Of a DNA stretch of 64,000 nucleotides, positions 12,077 through 23,429 are shown piece by piece. Source of the DNA: Nectonema munidae. Its lineage: Eukaryota; Nematomorpha; Nectonematoida; Nectonematidae. Within the stretch, counting starts at the first letter, position 1. The number at the start of each line of letters is the position of its first letter. The notes beneath the pieces are model-generated. The model searched no databases, was not told where the DNA came from, and saw only the letters and a list, made by a program, of their open reading frames with translations. A program made the position numbers and the translations under genes. Where the stretch lies: positions 558,001-622,000 of the forward strand of contig JAUIRK010000903.1 in the NCBI GenBank assembly GCA_030549495.1, in the 5' to 3' direction.

Positions 12077-12624
12077 TAAACAGCGATCTTTAAAAAAATC
12101 TAATATTTTTCTAAAATTAATATAAGATTTTTTTATATATGTAGTTTTCAAGTATGCTGAATTCAATGGCGATAATTTTTTTGTATGAAAATCAACCCAA
12201 ACCTGTCAAAAATAATGTATAAAAGCGCTTGTCCTCAAAAAGTGTTGATATCCAATTATATGAAGTTTTTACACTCACATACCCATTTTCAAATGTGTTG
12301 AATTTGATGGTGGTTTTTATTTTGTACGAAAATTAATCAAGCCTGTCCAAAATTTATTTAAAAATGTTGATTTTTACAAATTGGTTCGATTTCAAAGTAT
12401 ATAAAAAATTTTACACATGTAAACCCATTTCAAGTATGCTGAGTTCAATGATGATGTTCATTTTTCTTAAAAGTCCTTTAAACCTGTCAAAAACGATATA
12501 AAAATGACGGGCTTTCTAAAAAAAATTCGATATCTAATTATATAAAATTTTTACACATATACCCATTTTCAAATATGCTAAATTTGATGGTTATATTTGT
12601 TCTAAATTAAATAAATATTTTATT

Positions 12625-12740
12625 AGAAATTAAATATTAAAATTGAGCGATATGATTGGCCTTTAGAAAAGGTAAATTCTACGGCTAAGTCAACGACACT
12701 CTTTCGATTCTGATTTCTTACATAATGTTATGAAAGTTTA
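12625..12740. repeat. Interspersed repeat, copy 2 (pairs with 10176-10292)
   Basis: Same sequence and orientation as 10176-10292. It lies in the centre of the Mutator-like element, where the arm repeats switch orientation. Confidence 0.8.
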
Positions 12741-13214
12741 AATTTAAATTAATTTTTTTTAATTTAAAAAAATTACAAAATTACAAATTTTATGTAACAA
12801 TTTTATATAATGAAACTTGAAAAAATTTCCGAAAACCACCATTTTTAAAGGACTCCTTTTGAAAGTTTGATTTATTTCCATAAAAAAATTTGCCAAAAAG
12901 TAATACATAGATGATGAGGTTGTTTGCGAATTTATGTGTTATAAGATTCAAAATTATATTGCGATATCAAAATGAAAGAATGTTCAAAATTAAAATTTCA
13001 ACTCTAATTCTTTTTTGAAGACTTGATTACTTAAATAGAAATTAATCAAATAATTTGATAAAAATTTAAAATTAGAATAGAACATGTATTTTTAAGTTCT
13101 TTCATTTACGAGAAAAAATAATAGAAAAATAGGGGTCGCAAATAAGATGGAAAAACGCTAGATTTGAAGAAGATGTTAAAACATACGCTTCTGTTTTTCC
13201 TAATAACAGTAAAG

Positions 13215-14298
13215 TAGTGATTCTTTCCCGTGAAAACGCGATACGTGGAAATCTGGATCCCGCGTCAAGAAAGATAAACTGCGTTCACGAGAATTAGTGA
13301 TTCCTTGCCGGGATCTCTTCTGAAAAAAGGTAATCTGCCTACCCAAGAATAAAATAAAAATTTATCAAAATGTAATTGAAAAAAAATTAAGTTTATATTC
13401 ATTGATAATAATTAATTTCATGAATAACCTGTTAATCTAAAAAGGATTTTATATTTTTAGTTTAAATTCTTTTAATTATAAGTATAAGAAAAAACAAAGT
13501 TCAATGAATTTAAAAAAGGATTTACTAGAAGAGTTGTTCAAAGAAGAGAAATCCGAAACTAATTCTCTTACTACGATATTTAAATTTAAGAAAAAATATG
13601 AAAGTTTGAGTAATACGAATGATTATATTTTTCCGCCAGATAAAAAACTTTATTTGAATATGCTCTGATTGGAATAATAAAAATTTTAAGGAAATTTCAA
13701 ATGATGAATCTTCATTATTATATGAAGAAAATGGCTTTATTGATTTGAAATCTTTTGTTTTGAAAGGAAAGCTAGAAAAGATAATTTAAAGTAAAATTTA
13801 AAAAAGTGAAAGCCCCACTCTCAATCCTCAAATATCTTTTCCCGCAAAAAGTTTGAAACAAGGAATAAATAAGTTTAAAGCAAGAGGGAATAAATCTTCT
13901 AAAATTATTCTGCTAGAATGTGCTTTAAAATCTAGCCTCCTATTTCTTTTGAATCTGAGCTTTTTCAGCAGCCATTTTGTTCATAACAAAAATAAAGACT
14001 CGGCTGAGTGCAAAAAGTATTCATTGTTTTTTCTTAAAAGTTTTTGTAGTACGAGAAATAGTTTGGAATAAAAGTAAAGCTTGGAGAATTTTCAAAACCT
14101 AAATAAATCCATGACAATAACAAACTTTTAATTAAATTCTATTTAATTATTAATATTTTGATAAAATCAAAGTAAAAATATATTCGATTATTTGAAAAAA
14201 TTTTCACAAATTCAATTTTCCCGGGATTAATATCTTTTCCCGATATTAATTACTGCGATTTCCCGGGACAAAAATAATGATGAAAAAGAGAAACACTA
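13215..14298 (+). mobile_element. hAT deletion derivative with transposase tail
   Basis: The left end TAGTGATTCTTTCCCG is inverted against the right end (reverse complement TAGTGTTTCTC...CCCGGGAAA). The flanks carry a near-perfect 8-bp target duplication: CAGTAAAG at 13207-13214 and CACTAAAG at 14299-14306. Inside, the plus strand encodes AFSAAILFITKIKTRLSAK followed by SIHCFFLK (about 13960-14035), the hAT C-terminal dimerisation region. An N-terminal-type piece at 13502-13666 reads MNLKKDLLEELFKEEKSE. The catalytic middle is gone and frames shift, so it is inactive. It is nested in the 4.6-kb element. Confidence 0.68.
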
Positions 14299-14504
14299 CA
14301 CTAAAGTTAGTAAAAGTTTCATGAAAAGATTTGAGATATTTGGCATTAAAAAAAGTCTTGTAAACATTTGTGTTATGAGCCTATAATTTTTATTTTTTAC
14401 TTTCTGCCAGGTTTAAACGTTTTTTTTACAAAATTAACTTCATGATCGAATTCAGCTTATGTGAATATAGGTATTATAAAACTTATATACTTGAAAGAGC
14501 TATT

Positions 14505-14641
14505 TTAACCGGTTATCGACCACAGTGGACATATGTCGACTTTACAAAAATAAAATCGTCTGTCTTTATCAATGCTCTTTAATACAAATCTTCTGTTTTA
14601 CATTATATATCGTCTGATTATTCTGGTCGTTAATGGGTTAA
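14505..14641. mobile_element. piggyBac-like MITE with TTAA ends, complete
   Basis: It is bounded by TTAA on both sides. The left begins TTAACCGGTTATCGACCAC and the right ends GGTCGTTAATGGGTTAA, whose reverse complement is TTAACCCATTAACGACC. The TTAA plus CCC-type terminus is the piggyBac hallmark. It is nested in the 4.6-kb element, near its right arm. Other copies are at 36987-37097 (complete) and 8185-8252 (partial). Confidence 0.75.
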
Positions 14642-15782
14642 ATTACATGACAGGTTTGTTTAGTTTTTATAAAAAAACAAGTACTACCATTGATTTCAAC
14701 ATACTTCAAAACAGGGACATTTATCTAATAATTTTATATAAAATTTGAACTTGAAAAATTTGCGAAAATCACCCTTTTTAAATGGCTCCTTGAAAGTTTG
14801 ATTTTTTTCCATAAAAAAATAAATCTTACCATTGAATTTAGCATACTTGAAAATAGGTATATTATTTGTACAAATTTTGTATACTTTAAAATCGACACAA
14901 TTTGGAAAACCACCATTTTAAATGGCTTTTTGCAGGTTTGATTGATTTTTATACAAAATAAACATCATTATCAAATTTAGCACATTTCAAAAAGGGTATA
15001 TGGAAGTAAAAATGTCATATAATTGGATATCAAAACATTTTTAGAAAAACCTTCATTTTTACATGTTTTTTGGCAGGTTTGAAATTTTTTATGAAAAATA
15101 AACATTACAATTGAAGTCAGCATACTTGAAAATAGATATATGTGTGTAAAAACTTTATATATTTGAAAATCGTTGCAATTTGAAGAATATCGACAATTTT
15201 AAAAACTTTTGGACAGGATTGATTGATTTCAATACAAAATAATTATCATCATTGAATTCAGCATACTTGAAAATGGGTACACAAACACATATATAAAAAA
15301 ATCATATATTCATTCGACAAAAGTATTTAATTTTTAAAAGGTTGCTATGTTTACATCCTTTTTTGACACGTTTGATTCATATTGATAAGAAAAAATATCA
15401 CCTTTGTTTTCAACATGCTAAAATTGAAATCTTTCGTTAATCACAAAAATGAAAAAATTGTAAATGTGAGAAAATCAGGGAGGCGTATAGTGTTTTTCTA
15501 CTCAGTTTGAAAAAGACCGCGACATTGGATATTATTGAGAGTTTTTGACCAATCAACTAGCAGGAAATTAGTATAAAAGTATGTTTGGCGATTTAGGAAA
15601 AGTCAGGATGTTTGAAGCAATTAAATTTAGCCAGTTTCATGTAATAAAGCTTTTTCGCCCAGCAGTTATAAGGTTAGAAAAAGATGTGAGCATTTGTCTA
15701 AAAATTTGTTAAGGGTAAGAGCAATTTTCCGGTGAGCATTTGTCTTGTGAGCATTTGCCTTGTGAGTAGATGTCCGTGCACC

Positions 15783-15793
15783 TTTACGAGGAT
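15783..15793. repeat. Right target-site duplication TTTACGAGGAT
   Basis: Identical to 11154-11164, directly after the right terminus of the 4.6-kb element. Confidence 0.85.
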
Positions 15794-17002
15794 CCTGTTC
15801 CCCCAGGAACAATGGTAGACTTCCTATAGTATTTACATCACTAGTGTCTGTATCAAACTGTCTTCGGTATCAGCCTAAGATTAGGCTTGGTTACAAATAA
15901 CTCTATGCCAGAAGAACAAGCTTTTTGTAACTGTTATATAAGACTACCTTGAATTTTAATGATTAAATGGTCGACTTATACACCAAAATATACATATTCA
16001 TAACATAAATATTTACTAAAATCATAAATTGGAGAAATTATTTTTTATTGAATCAAAAAATATATTTAGCACATTTCAAAAAGGGTATATGGAAGTAAAA
16101 ATGTCATATAATGCTTTTTGAAATTGTCAGGAAAATTATTAACTTAGATAGGACACTAACGACCAAGTTATTGCCAGAGTAGTACTTGTAGATAATTCAG
16201 AGTGTTCTTTTAACATGTTAATCCTTTTTGATTTTATCACGCCTCGTTAGATTTTTATTTTTATTTGTCCAAGTAATCAAGCGTGATGCATGTGTATCTG
16301 TTTGCATTTCGAAAAAATAAATTCTTTCATATACTTGTGTATAAATTTTAAACTTCACATAATAGATAAATATAAAAATTAAAAAAGAGATTTTATTTTT
16401 AAAACCTAAACATAAAATTACCAAAACGAAAAAAAAATTCTTAATATTAAATACAATATCTTCCTAATTCATTTTTATATTTTATTTGCTTCTAATTGTT
16501 CAAAAATAGGTTGCATTATTCTCACATTCGAAAATCTATAACTATCTAACTCAATCATTCTCAAACTTTTTTCTCTTATAGAACCTTTTCGAACTGAAAA
16601 TTTCTTGTAGACCCCTTTTTTTTATCAAAATAAAAAATTTTATAATTATACAATAAATAAATAAAAGTTTTTTTTTATCAAAATCAAAATAAGTAAGGCC
16701 TTCTTAATCACTTTTTTTTATTTGTTTTCTCAATTAATTTTATATAGTAAATATATTTTTAACTATGCTTATTTATTAAAAATTAGTTAAATTTTATAAA
16801 ATCAAATTATAAAGTCAAAAAGTGAACATTTTTATACGAAAGAATATGTTGTTTAGTCTCAACTTTGAAAGTGATGCTTTGAACCTAGACTTGATATGTC
16901 AAGTCCCAAATGATAATATTAAAAACAATAATCGGTCTTACGGTAACTTTATCAGCAAGCTAGAGTCTAGCCTAAGGAAGCTCAACCTGTTGCCCGCGAG
17001 GT
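15794..17002. other. AT-rich spacer with an arm fragment and a hAT-like end
   Basis: At 16064-16112 about 50 bp is identical to 14975-15023 in the right arm of the 4.6-kb element (TAGCACATTTCAAAAAGGG...GTCATATAAT). Near 16555, CATTCTCAAACTTTTTTCTC and GTAGACCCCTTTTT resemble a decayed Charlie-like hAT end. No gene is recognised. Confidence 0.5.
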
Positions 17003-17509
17003 CAGGGCTTTGGAACCGGAGTCGGAGCCCCTGGAGCCGTAATATTCTGTCAGTAAGAGCCGGAGTTGGAAGAGATAAAATTATGGAGTCACAAATTTTA
17101 ATGTGCGGCTCCCTCTTACCGGCTGCAAGTCAACATATGTGTGTGAAACAGTGAAGTAAAAGTAATAAATATTTATAGACAACATATATAAATTATAGAG
17201 TAAAAGAGATTGCATCTGACAATTTTCAATTTTCCTTCAGATCGATAAGCAAGAAAGCACAACACGACATTGTCAATGAGAAGCAATGTCATTGGCATTT
17301 TTGGCATTTATCATTGGAAGATTGATAATTATATATTATAGATTTATATGATTGTTTTTCATTGGCATACTTTATGCTATTTCTTATTCCGTGTAAACAT
17401 AAATATAGGTAATAAAAAATCAGTTATATCTATTTAATTTTTAGAAAATTTTTATTATGCACCAAACTTATTTTTTTTTAGAATTGTTTAAAAAATACAT
17501 GTTACATCG

Positions 17510-17788
17510 ATGGCTGAAAATTCATTATTAAAGTGCGACGTTTTTAATTATTTTGTACAGAGTGAAGATGGCAAATATTTCGTTTGTATCTGCAAAGTTT
17601 CTCCTGACTTAAAAAGCTCAATTATGTGTGGTTGTAAAATCGCTAAACCTACAAGTAAAAGACCGAATACTTCCTCTAGAGCATACAATTTAAAAAGACA
17701 TCTATGCAGAGCACATCCTGAAGTATTTGAAATGATTGAAAAGAAAAAAGAAAGCCAAATTTCTAAACCTAGACGTCAATTTCGATGA
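17510..17788 (+). pseudogene. hAT transposase, BED-type zinc finger N-terminus
   Basis: This 92-residue frame carries the pattern of a BED finger, a DNA-binding module common in hAT transposases: an aromatic pair (VFNYF), cysteines in YFVCICKV and CGCKI, then NLKRHLCRAHPEVF with the two histidines. It overlaps the next frame (17785) by 4 bases, so one frameshift separates DNA-binding and catalytic parts of what was one protein. The BED domain presumably bound the element's terminal repeats. The start at 17510 follows an A/T-rich leader. Confidence 0.82.
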
Positions 17789-19307
17789 GTTCAAAATCCA
17801 CAAAGACTGACATTAAAAAATATTTAAATTTCCAAAAAATTATAATTACATTAGAAGATCAACATTTTATAAATAGTATAATCGAAGTAGTAGTTAAGGA
17901 ATCATTGCCTTTATCCATCTTTGAAAAGCCACCTATGCGTACTCTCCTTGGTGAAATGGCTTCTAAGTTTAAAGTCAGTTTGAATAAGGAAAGTATACGT
18001 AATTTAGTAATGCAAAAATTTAACCAAGAAAATCTTTCTCTTAAAGAACAACTAAAAGGGCGCTTTTTATATTTGAAAGTGGATGGCTGCACTCGTTTGA
18101 AAACGCACTATTTCGCGATCAACGTTAGATTTGTTGATAACGATAAAAGGATTACACGTACACTCGCTATAAAGGACACCAAGGCCAACCAAAAAAGCGA
18201 ATATTTACATGATCTCATTTTAAAAACGTTGAATGATTACGACATAGTTAAAGATTGTGCTTGCTATCATCAGTGATAATGCTTCAAACATGATCAAGAC
18301 TTCCGTCTGCTGAATGAAAAAAGTGAAGAAGATAAAGGTATAGATTCAAGTGTCGAAGAAGATACCCATTCTGTTACTTCATATGAAGAATATAGTAAAC
18401 ATGACACTTTTGAAGATATTTCCAATATTGAATCTAGAAGAGAAAATTTACCACATTTTCACTCTTTTTCAACTTTAAACCACATTCGATGTGGAGTTCA
18501 TACTTTGCAACTTGCTATCTCTGATGGATTGAAAAGTGAGCATGCAGCAAGTCTAATAAAAAAGTTGAGACAAATTGTGGTGGCAACAAAAAAGCCAAAG
18601 CTTCATGAAATTATTAAAAGACGCTCCGGTAAAGTAACTATTTTGGATCAATATACCCGATGGGGTAGTACCTAGTTATGATAAAGCGCTTACTTGAATT
18701 AAAATCCGTTTTATTAGACACGGCAGATACTGATGTATCTCTTACAGAATCATTCTGGGACCAAACGAAATGTTTAGAAAGGTTACTATATCAACCTTAT
18801 GTAATAACCAAAAAACTTCAGAGCGAAGATTTAACTCCTGGTCAATTTTTTAAAGAATGGAGATCCTTAATATTTTTTTTCTCTAATGTTAAAAGCTTGG
18901 TAGCAGATGAAATAAGAAGTTTGATGGTAAGAAGGGAATGCAATTTACTTCAAAATGAATTTCTGCTTGCTGGAATTTATCTTGATCCAAGGTACAGATG
19001 TCTACTTTCGCTTGAACAAATATCAAAAGCCGGAGAGTATGTCAAAAATATTGTGTGTAAAATGAGAACAGCTGACAATCAAAGCGATTTTTTAGCATTG
19101 TAAGAATATTCGAAATCTGTGGGGGAATCTTCGTCAAGTAGTTCTTCACCTCTATATGAATTCGAAGAGATAACTTTTGATTTTGAGAAAGTTCCTGACA
19201 AGCAACAAAAAAGACAATCAAGAAAAAAACGCTTAAAAAAATCAGTGTCGTCAACAATATCTGATTTTGAACTCAGCATCTCAACCAACCTGACATGCCA
19301 CCCATAG
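17785..19307 (+). pseudogene. hAT transposase catalytic region, broken
   Basis: FLYLKVDGCTRLKTHYFAI (near 18065-18120) contains the first catalytic Asp of the hAT RNase H fold. VLAIISDNASNMIK, in the next frame near 18255, holds the second. RCGVHTLQLAISDGLK (near 18490) and RWGST.LMIKRLLELK (near 18660) are hAT signatures. A frameshift at about 18255 and an in-frame TAG at 18673 interrupt it, and another break lies at 19100. The last open piece (19119-19307) is serine- and lysine-rich. The C-terminal dimerisation domain (usually ...ERVFS...) is not found, so the 3' end is probably lost. Confidence 0.83.
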
Positions 19308-19829
19308 AGTATGCTGTAGGGGATACGTCAAATTAGTTTTCAAAAAACTTAAGTTATGCTCTAAAATTTTTTAGTTTTTGTTGAAGCTCTATAAGTTTTT
19401 CTGATAGACTTTTTTCCTTAAAAGTTATTATAAAAGGCAAATCATCGCAAAATGTTAAAAGTTATTTTACTTTTTGTAGCTTTTATCAATTTAGCTTTTA
19501 AACTATTTTTGAATGATGCTGAGTAAAATGAAATAATGCGATCTTAATTTTTTGTTTTATTTTTGTTTGCACAATTATAACTTCATTTTATACCCTTGCC
19601 CCTAAATCAATCACATTTTTTCATATAAACATCGCAGGGGGTCTAGTAGACTCGTTGCCTTTAGACTACATTTACTCATATAAAACTATCCAACCTTCAG
19701 TTATTTGTTTTCTCTATGAATCAAATATCCTTTCATCAATTCCTGTAATGTGCCTGGTAGACTACTTCATTTTTCAAATGAAAAGCCTATTCCACCCCCT
19801 AACAATTTTGAATTTTTTTAAACTAGTGT
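19308..19829. other. Spacer
   Basis: A/T-rich sequence with no recognised gene. GGTCTAGTAGACTCG near 19640 is a short palindromic stretch. Confidence 0.4.
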
Positions 19830-19838
19830 ATATTCGAT

Positions 19839-20428
19839 GGTTGGAGATAAAAATGCCTCGAAAAAAAATGCCCACAATTAAAAAGTAGGAAAAAATGCCT
19901 CTTAATTTTTTATTTTTAGGATTTTTTTTAATTATATAAATATTTTTTTGGGACCGTTTTGAAAGGCTAAATTTCTAAAGTTTCTTAATCTATAAGGTTT
20001 TTTTCTTTATAAAATTCTTGAAAACAATAGCAAAGGTGCAGATTTCTTGGGATGTGTTCTTAAAATCAGTTAAAACACAAATTATATTTAGAAAGTGTTC
20101 TGATACACACAGAGTCCAAAAATATTTGCTGTTTTATAAATTTTTTTTTAATTTAAAAAATTGTCGTATGCTGAGTTTTTTTAGTTTACTTTAATTAAAT
20201 TTTAAATGTTTTAGATGAAAATATTAACTTTTTGCTTTTTTTTTTACAAAAAATCTTTATTTAACATATCTTTTTTGAAAAAAATTTTAAAAAAATATTT
20301 TATTAATTTTAATTAATAATTTTTTGAAATTTTTTGTGTTGGGCATTTTTTCCTAATTTTAAATTGTGGCATTTTTTTCGAGGGCATTTTTTCCTACTTT
20401 TTAATTCGGGGCATTTTTTCTGCGCACC
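19839..20428. mobile_element. 590-bp MULE-like MITE with 9-bp target duplication
   Basis: ATATTCGAT at 19830-19838 and 20429-20437 are perfect 9-bp direct repeats. The element starts GGTTGGAGATAAAAATGCC; the reverse complement of its right end is GGTGCGCAGAAAAAATGCC. Both arms then repeat AAAAATGCC-type blocks (ACAATTAAAAAGTAGG on the left, GAATTAAAAAGTAGG on the right arm complement). The 9-bp duplication and G-rich terminus point to the Mutator superfamily. No coding capacity. Confidence 0.78.
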
Positions 20429-20560
20429 ATATTCGATATGCAAATTTAATTAAAATATTTTCGTTGGAAGTATAGTATTTAAATTCACCAATTTTGTAAA
20501 AAAAATATAAAGTAGTCTTATAAAGTTAGGACTTTAGGTATGCGCTGAATACACTCTATT

Positions 20561-21190
20561 TTAAAGGATTGCTTGAATATTTGGTCTCCCGTGGTATTTC
20601 CAGACCACTAATTTTGAAAATTGCAACAAAAAAATTTCGCCCCCCAATAATTTTGAGGATGCCTGCCCCTGGCTGGAACATGTACACGCATCTTTCGTGA
20701 TCACCTGAGCAGGGTTGGGAACTCGAAGCTCCTCACAATGCATCACCAGACGAAGAGATGATGGCAAATTGGGGTAGTAGAACACATTCGTCTTCTTTCC
20801 CTTGCGGTGACACACCACTACCACCATACAAAAGTAACAGTTGTTTGTGTGATCTGTTAGATTCTTGGCACGCCAAACTTCAGGTTTCGTTTCTCCCCTT
20901 TGTACCACGACACTAGAGTGGACCGACAGCTCTGCAAACAACGTTTGACGCCTAACTCTTGTCCTGGTCCCCTACTTGAACCCTAAAGTACGTCTTCTAA
21001 GCCGAACAGAATAGGTTTCCTTCAACGATGGTGTACTTGACTGACTTTACATTCAGAAAGACTCTGCAGACATAGCAGAAGTTATCAGGATCATGTTTGA
21101 AAGAATCTTGAGCAAAAGCCATCATCTGTAAATAAAAGAACAAATATAATAATAAGACGAGTTGAAGGGAATAGAACTGAAACAAAATTT
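20561..21190 (-). pseudogene. Cysteine-rich protein remnant of a repeated family
   Basis: Two minus-strand pieces belong together: DNFCYVCRVFLNVKSVKY with TIVEGNLFC (about 21000-21100), and KNLTDHTNNCYFCMVVVVC, then NVFYYPNLPSSLR and VMHCEELRVPN (20640-20890). The paired CxxC motifs suggest zinc binding. The region has higher GC than its surroundings. I recall near-identical pieces as a high-copy uncharacterised arthropod family, probably transposon-associated, but cannot name a function. The C-terminal end (GGEIFLLQFSKLVVWKY) looks like unrelated repeat DNA. A frame change and an in-frame stop (near 21000) break it. Confidence 0.55.
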
Positions 21191-21199
21191 AACATATAT

Positions 21200-22490
21200 C
21201 AAATGACTACTTGAATGAATCTTATAAATCATACTTGAATAAATCATATTTTTTTCAAAATAATTTTAAAATATTTTCTAAATTTACATAACTTTCAACA
21301 GTATGCTATATTCTACTTCGAGTATGACGTTTTAGCGAACCCAAACCAACCCATTCTAAAATAAATGGGTTTAAAACATTTTTTCTATTTTTATTTAATT
21401 ATATATTCTATTCAAAGCAAAATAAAAATAGACAAATTGTTTATGATTTGAAATTTTTTTGAGATGTGAATATACAAAACGTAGGCAAACCCATCCTAAA
21501 ACAAATTAGTATACAAAAAATATTTTTCAGTTTGAATTTTTTTTTCATATCTAAATTTAGCGAAACCAGTGAAAAATGTCTTTAAACAGATGAGTCTGAT
21601 TGATGTTTGAATTAAACTTATATTTAAAAGTGAAAATTAACATTGGAAGTTAGACTTTACAAAATTAAGTTGACATCAAAATCATGTTATATTATATAAA
21701 AAGTTAAATTAAAACTTTAATAGTATTGAAAAAAAGATGCATAACTTTGTTTATTCATTTGTTGATGGGAAAATATCATCATCCATAAAGTTATCTTTTA
21801 TCTTTTTAATGCTAAACCTTCTTGCGTATGTACCTTCTGATTTGGTTTCCTACTCTTGCTTTTTGGAGTTGTTGGAAAGATTGTAGTATCTTTAGAGCGC
21901 GTTGCTCTTGAGTCTAGTTCTATTCGCTTTTCAAGAAATTTTTAAAAATGGAGGTGCTTTTTTTCGAATCTAGATTATTATAATGTATTTTTTTTAATAA
22001 AAAACTCTTTGTAGCTATTCTCTAATAAATACTCTCCAATATTTATAAAGAATCTTTTGATCTCTTCATATTGACACCCAAGCTCTCCTAACAATCAATG
22101 AGATAAAAAAACACTGTTATTTTATAAAAAAATATAAGTATTTAATCGCACAAAGCTGACTGGTTCTTTTTTTTGAAAAACTAATTTGGTAAAATTTGTT
22201 GGATTTCTTAAAGTTAGATTTCCTTCTTGCGGTTTTGATAAACCTTTGGAACCAAACTGATTTGAAGGCCAATATTTGAATTATTATTATTTTTAATCTT
22301 TGATATATATTATAATAAAGTCTTGTCTTATTATTTTTTTGATTATTTCTTTGAATTTATTAAAAAGAGGAATAAAATATATCACAAGGGGAAAAAATCA
22401 AAAATTGATGAATTAAGTAGAATATTTGACTAAGCATTTGAAAAACTATGATAATAAGAATAGCCAATTTACTTTGAAAGTTATTAATTC
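21200..22490. other. AT-rich spacer
   Basis: No convincing gene. AAACCCATYCTAAAAYAAAT recurs twice (near 21346 and 21488), suggesting a diverged local duplication. Confidence 0.45.
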
Positions 22491-23262
22491 CTTTGTAAAA
22501 GCCGAATTCTTTTGGTATAAACGTTAATGGAATTTTGATGACAGATGACCTTGTAATTTGCAATTTGTTCAGAGACAATTTTATGAATAATTTAAATCCA
22601 ACGTATGTCTTGAATGCAAATGCTAAACTTTTTGAACCAAAGCGTTCTTCATTTTCCTTGAGAGAAGTTTTTCTAAATGATGTTCTCTTGTCTTCTAAAA
22701 GTTTGAAAGGTAGTCATAAGCATGATGTTATTGGAGTGTCGGTCTATGATTTTAAAAAGTTCAAAACCACTTATCTTTCGCCCTTATGGTAGCTTTCAAT
22801 TTGTGCATTTCACAGAATGTTTTTCCTGATGTATTAAAAGAAAGTAAAAGTATGCCTGTATATAAGGAAGGAGATAAAAATGAGTTGCAAAATTATAGAC
22901 CCATATCCATTGTAAGTTTTATATCTAAGATTTTTGAAAAAATTATTCATGTACAAAAATATAATTATTTCACATCTAGTGACTTATTTTTCTCCTTTTC
23001 AGTTTGGTTTTAGACAGCACTATTCTACCGAAATTTTACATGCTTACTTCATTAATAGCGTCATAGATTTGCTAGAAAATAAAAATGATGTCTGCTCGCT
23101 GTTTCTGGAATTGAGCCATGCATTCGACTCTATTTCGCTTTGTCTGTTACTGTCTAAACTAAAATTATATGGGTTTTCTAATGCTACTATAAAATTCTTT
23201 GAATCCTATTTTAAAAATAGATATCAAACAGTTTCTTTAAACAATTTTCTTTCAAATAAGAA
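22490..23262 (+). pseudogene. LINE ORF2 fragment (reverse transcriptase)
   Basis: This is a plus-strand copy of the Jockey/CR1-like LINE family also at 2600-5052. It shows LMTDDLVICNLFRDNF, then LKESKSMPVYKEGDKNELQN with YRPISIVSFISKIFEKIIH, FQFGFRQHYSTEILHAYF and FLELSHAFDSIS (RT motif A region), then KLKLYGFSNATIKFFESYF. The endonuclease is missing, and it stops before the catalytic YADD, where the sequence changes abruptly to a piggyBac fragment at about 23262. Frames shift near 22790 and 23005. Confidence 0.82.
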
Positions 23263-23429
23263 TATTATCTTCATCAATATCTTCTTCATCAGAAATAATG
23301 TCAACCTTATCGGGAGGTAATGCTACAATATCAATTAGGATCTTTTTCATAATCAAATTCTTCGTGGAAACTACGATCATTCATCAACGCTTCTATTTCA
23401 TCAAGAGTTAAAATATTTTTGTTGCTCAT
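23262..23429 (-). pseudogene. piggyBac transposase N-terminal fragment
   Basis: From the ATG at 23429 the minus strand reads MSNKNILTLDEIEALMND, then FHEEFDYEKDP, and in a shifted frame IVALPPDKVDIISDEEDIDE. An acidic N-terminus with PPD.V..ISDEE is typical of piggyBac transposases. It ends abruptly at the LINE junction near 23262. The remaining piggyBac domains occur on the opposite strand at 26070-27260. Confidence 0.68.

Larger units (their letters stand above)
11165..15782. mobile_element. Non-autonomous Mutator-like (foldback) element, 4.6 kb
   Basis: The ends are inverted copies: the left starts TACATGACATTTGCTCAC and the reverse complement of the right starts GCACGGACATCTACTCAC. Both continue with CTCACAAG, CAAATGCTCAC and ACCCTTAACAAATTTT. 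The arms remain alignable for over 1 kb (left 11165-12600, right 14642-15782), for example GAAACTGGCT, AATTGCTTCAAAC and CTAGTTGATTG in both. The inner half of each arm consists of satellite-like units (CATTTTCAAGTATGCTGAATTC...CAAACCTGTCAAAAA), oriented plus on the left and minus on the right. Perfect 11-bp target duplications flank it. No MULE transposase is present, so it needed help in trans. Younger insertions lie at 11777-12076, 13215-14298 and 14505-14641. Confidence 0.82.
17003..19307 (+). mobile_element. hAT transposon with BED-finger transposase, broken
   Basis: The probable 5' end is CAGGGCTTTGGAACCGGAG at 17003, a hAT-type terminus (CAGGG). A BED zinc finger (17510-17788) and the hAT catalytic region (17785-19307) follow. 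I did not find a matching 3' terminus, so the right boundary is the end of recognisable coding sequence. Confidence 0.8.

Noticed and set aside
19042-19288. Two minus-strand frames over the hAT C-terminal region
   Set aside because: Shadows of the serine- and lysine-rich plus-strand hAT sequence.
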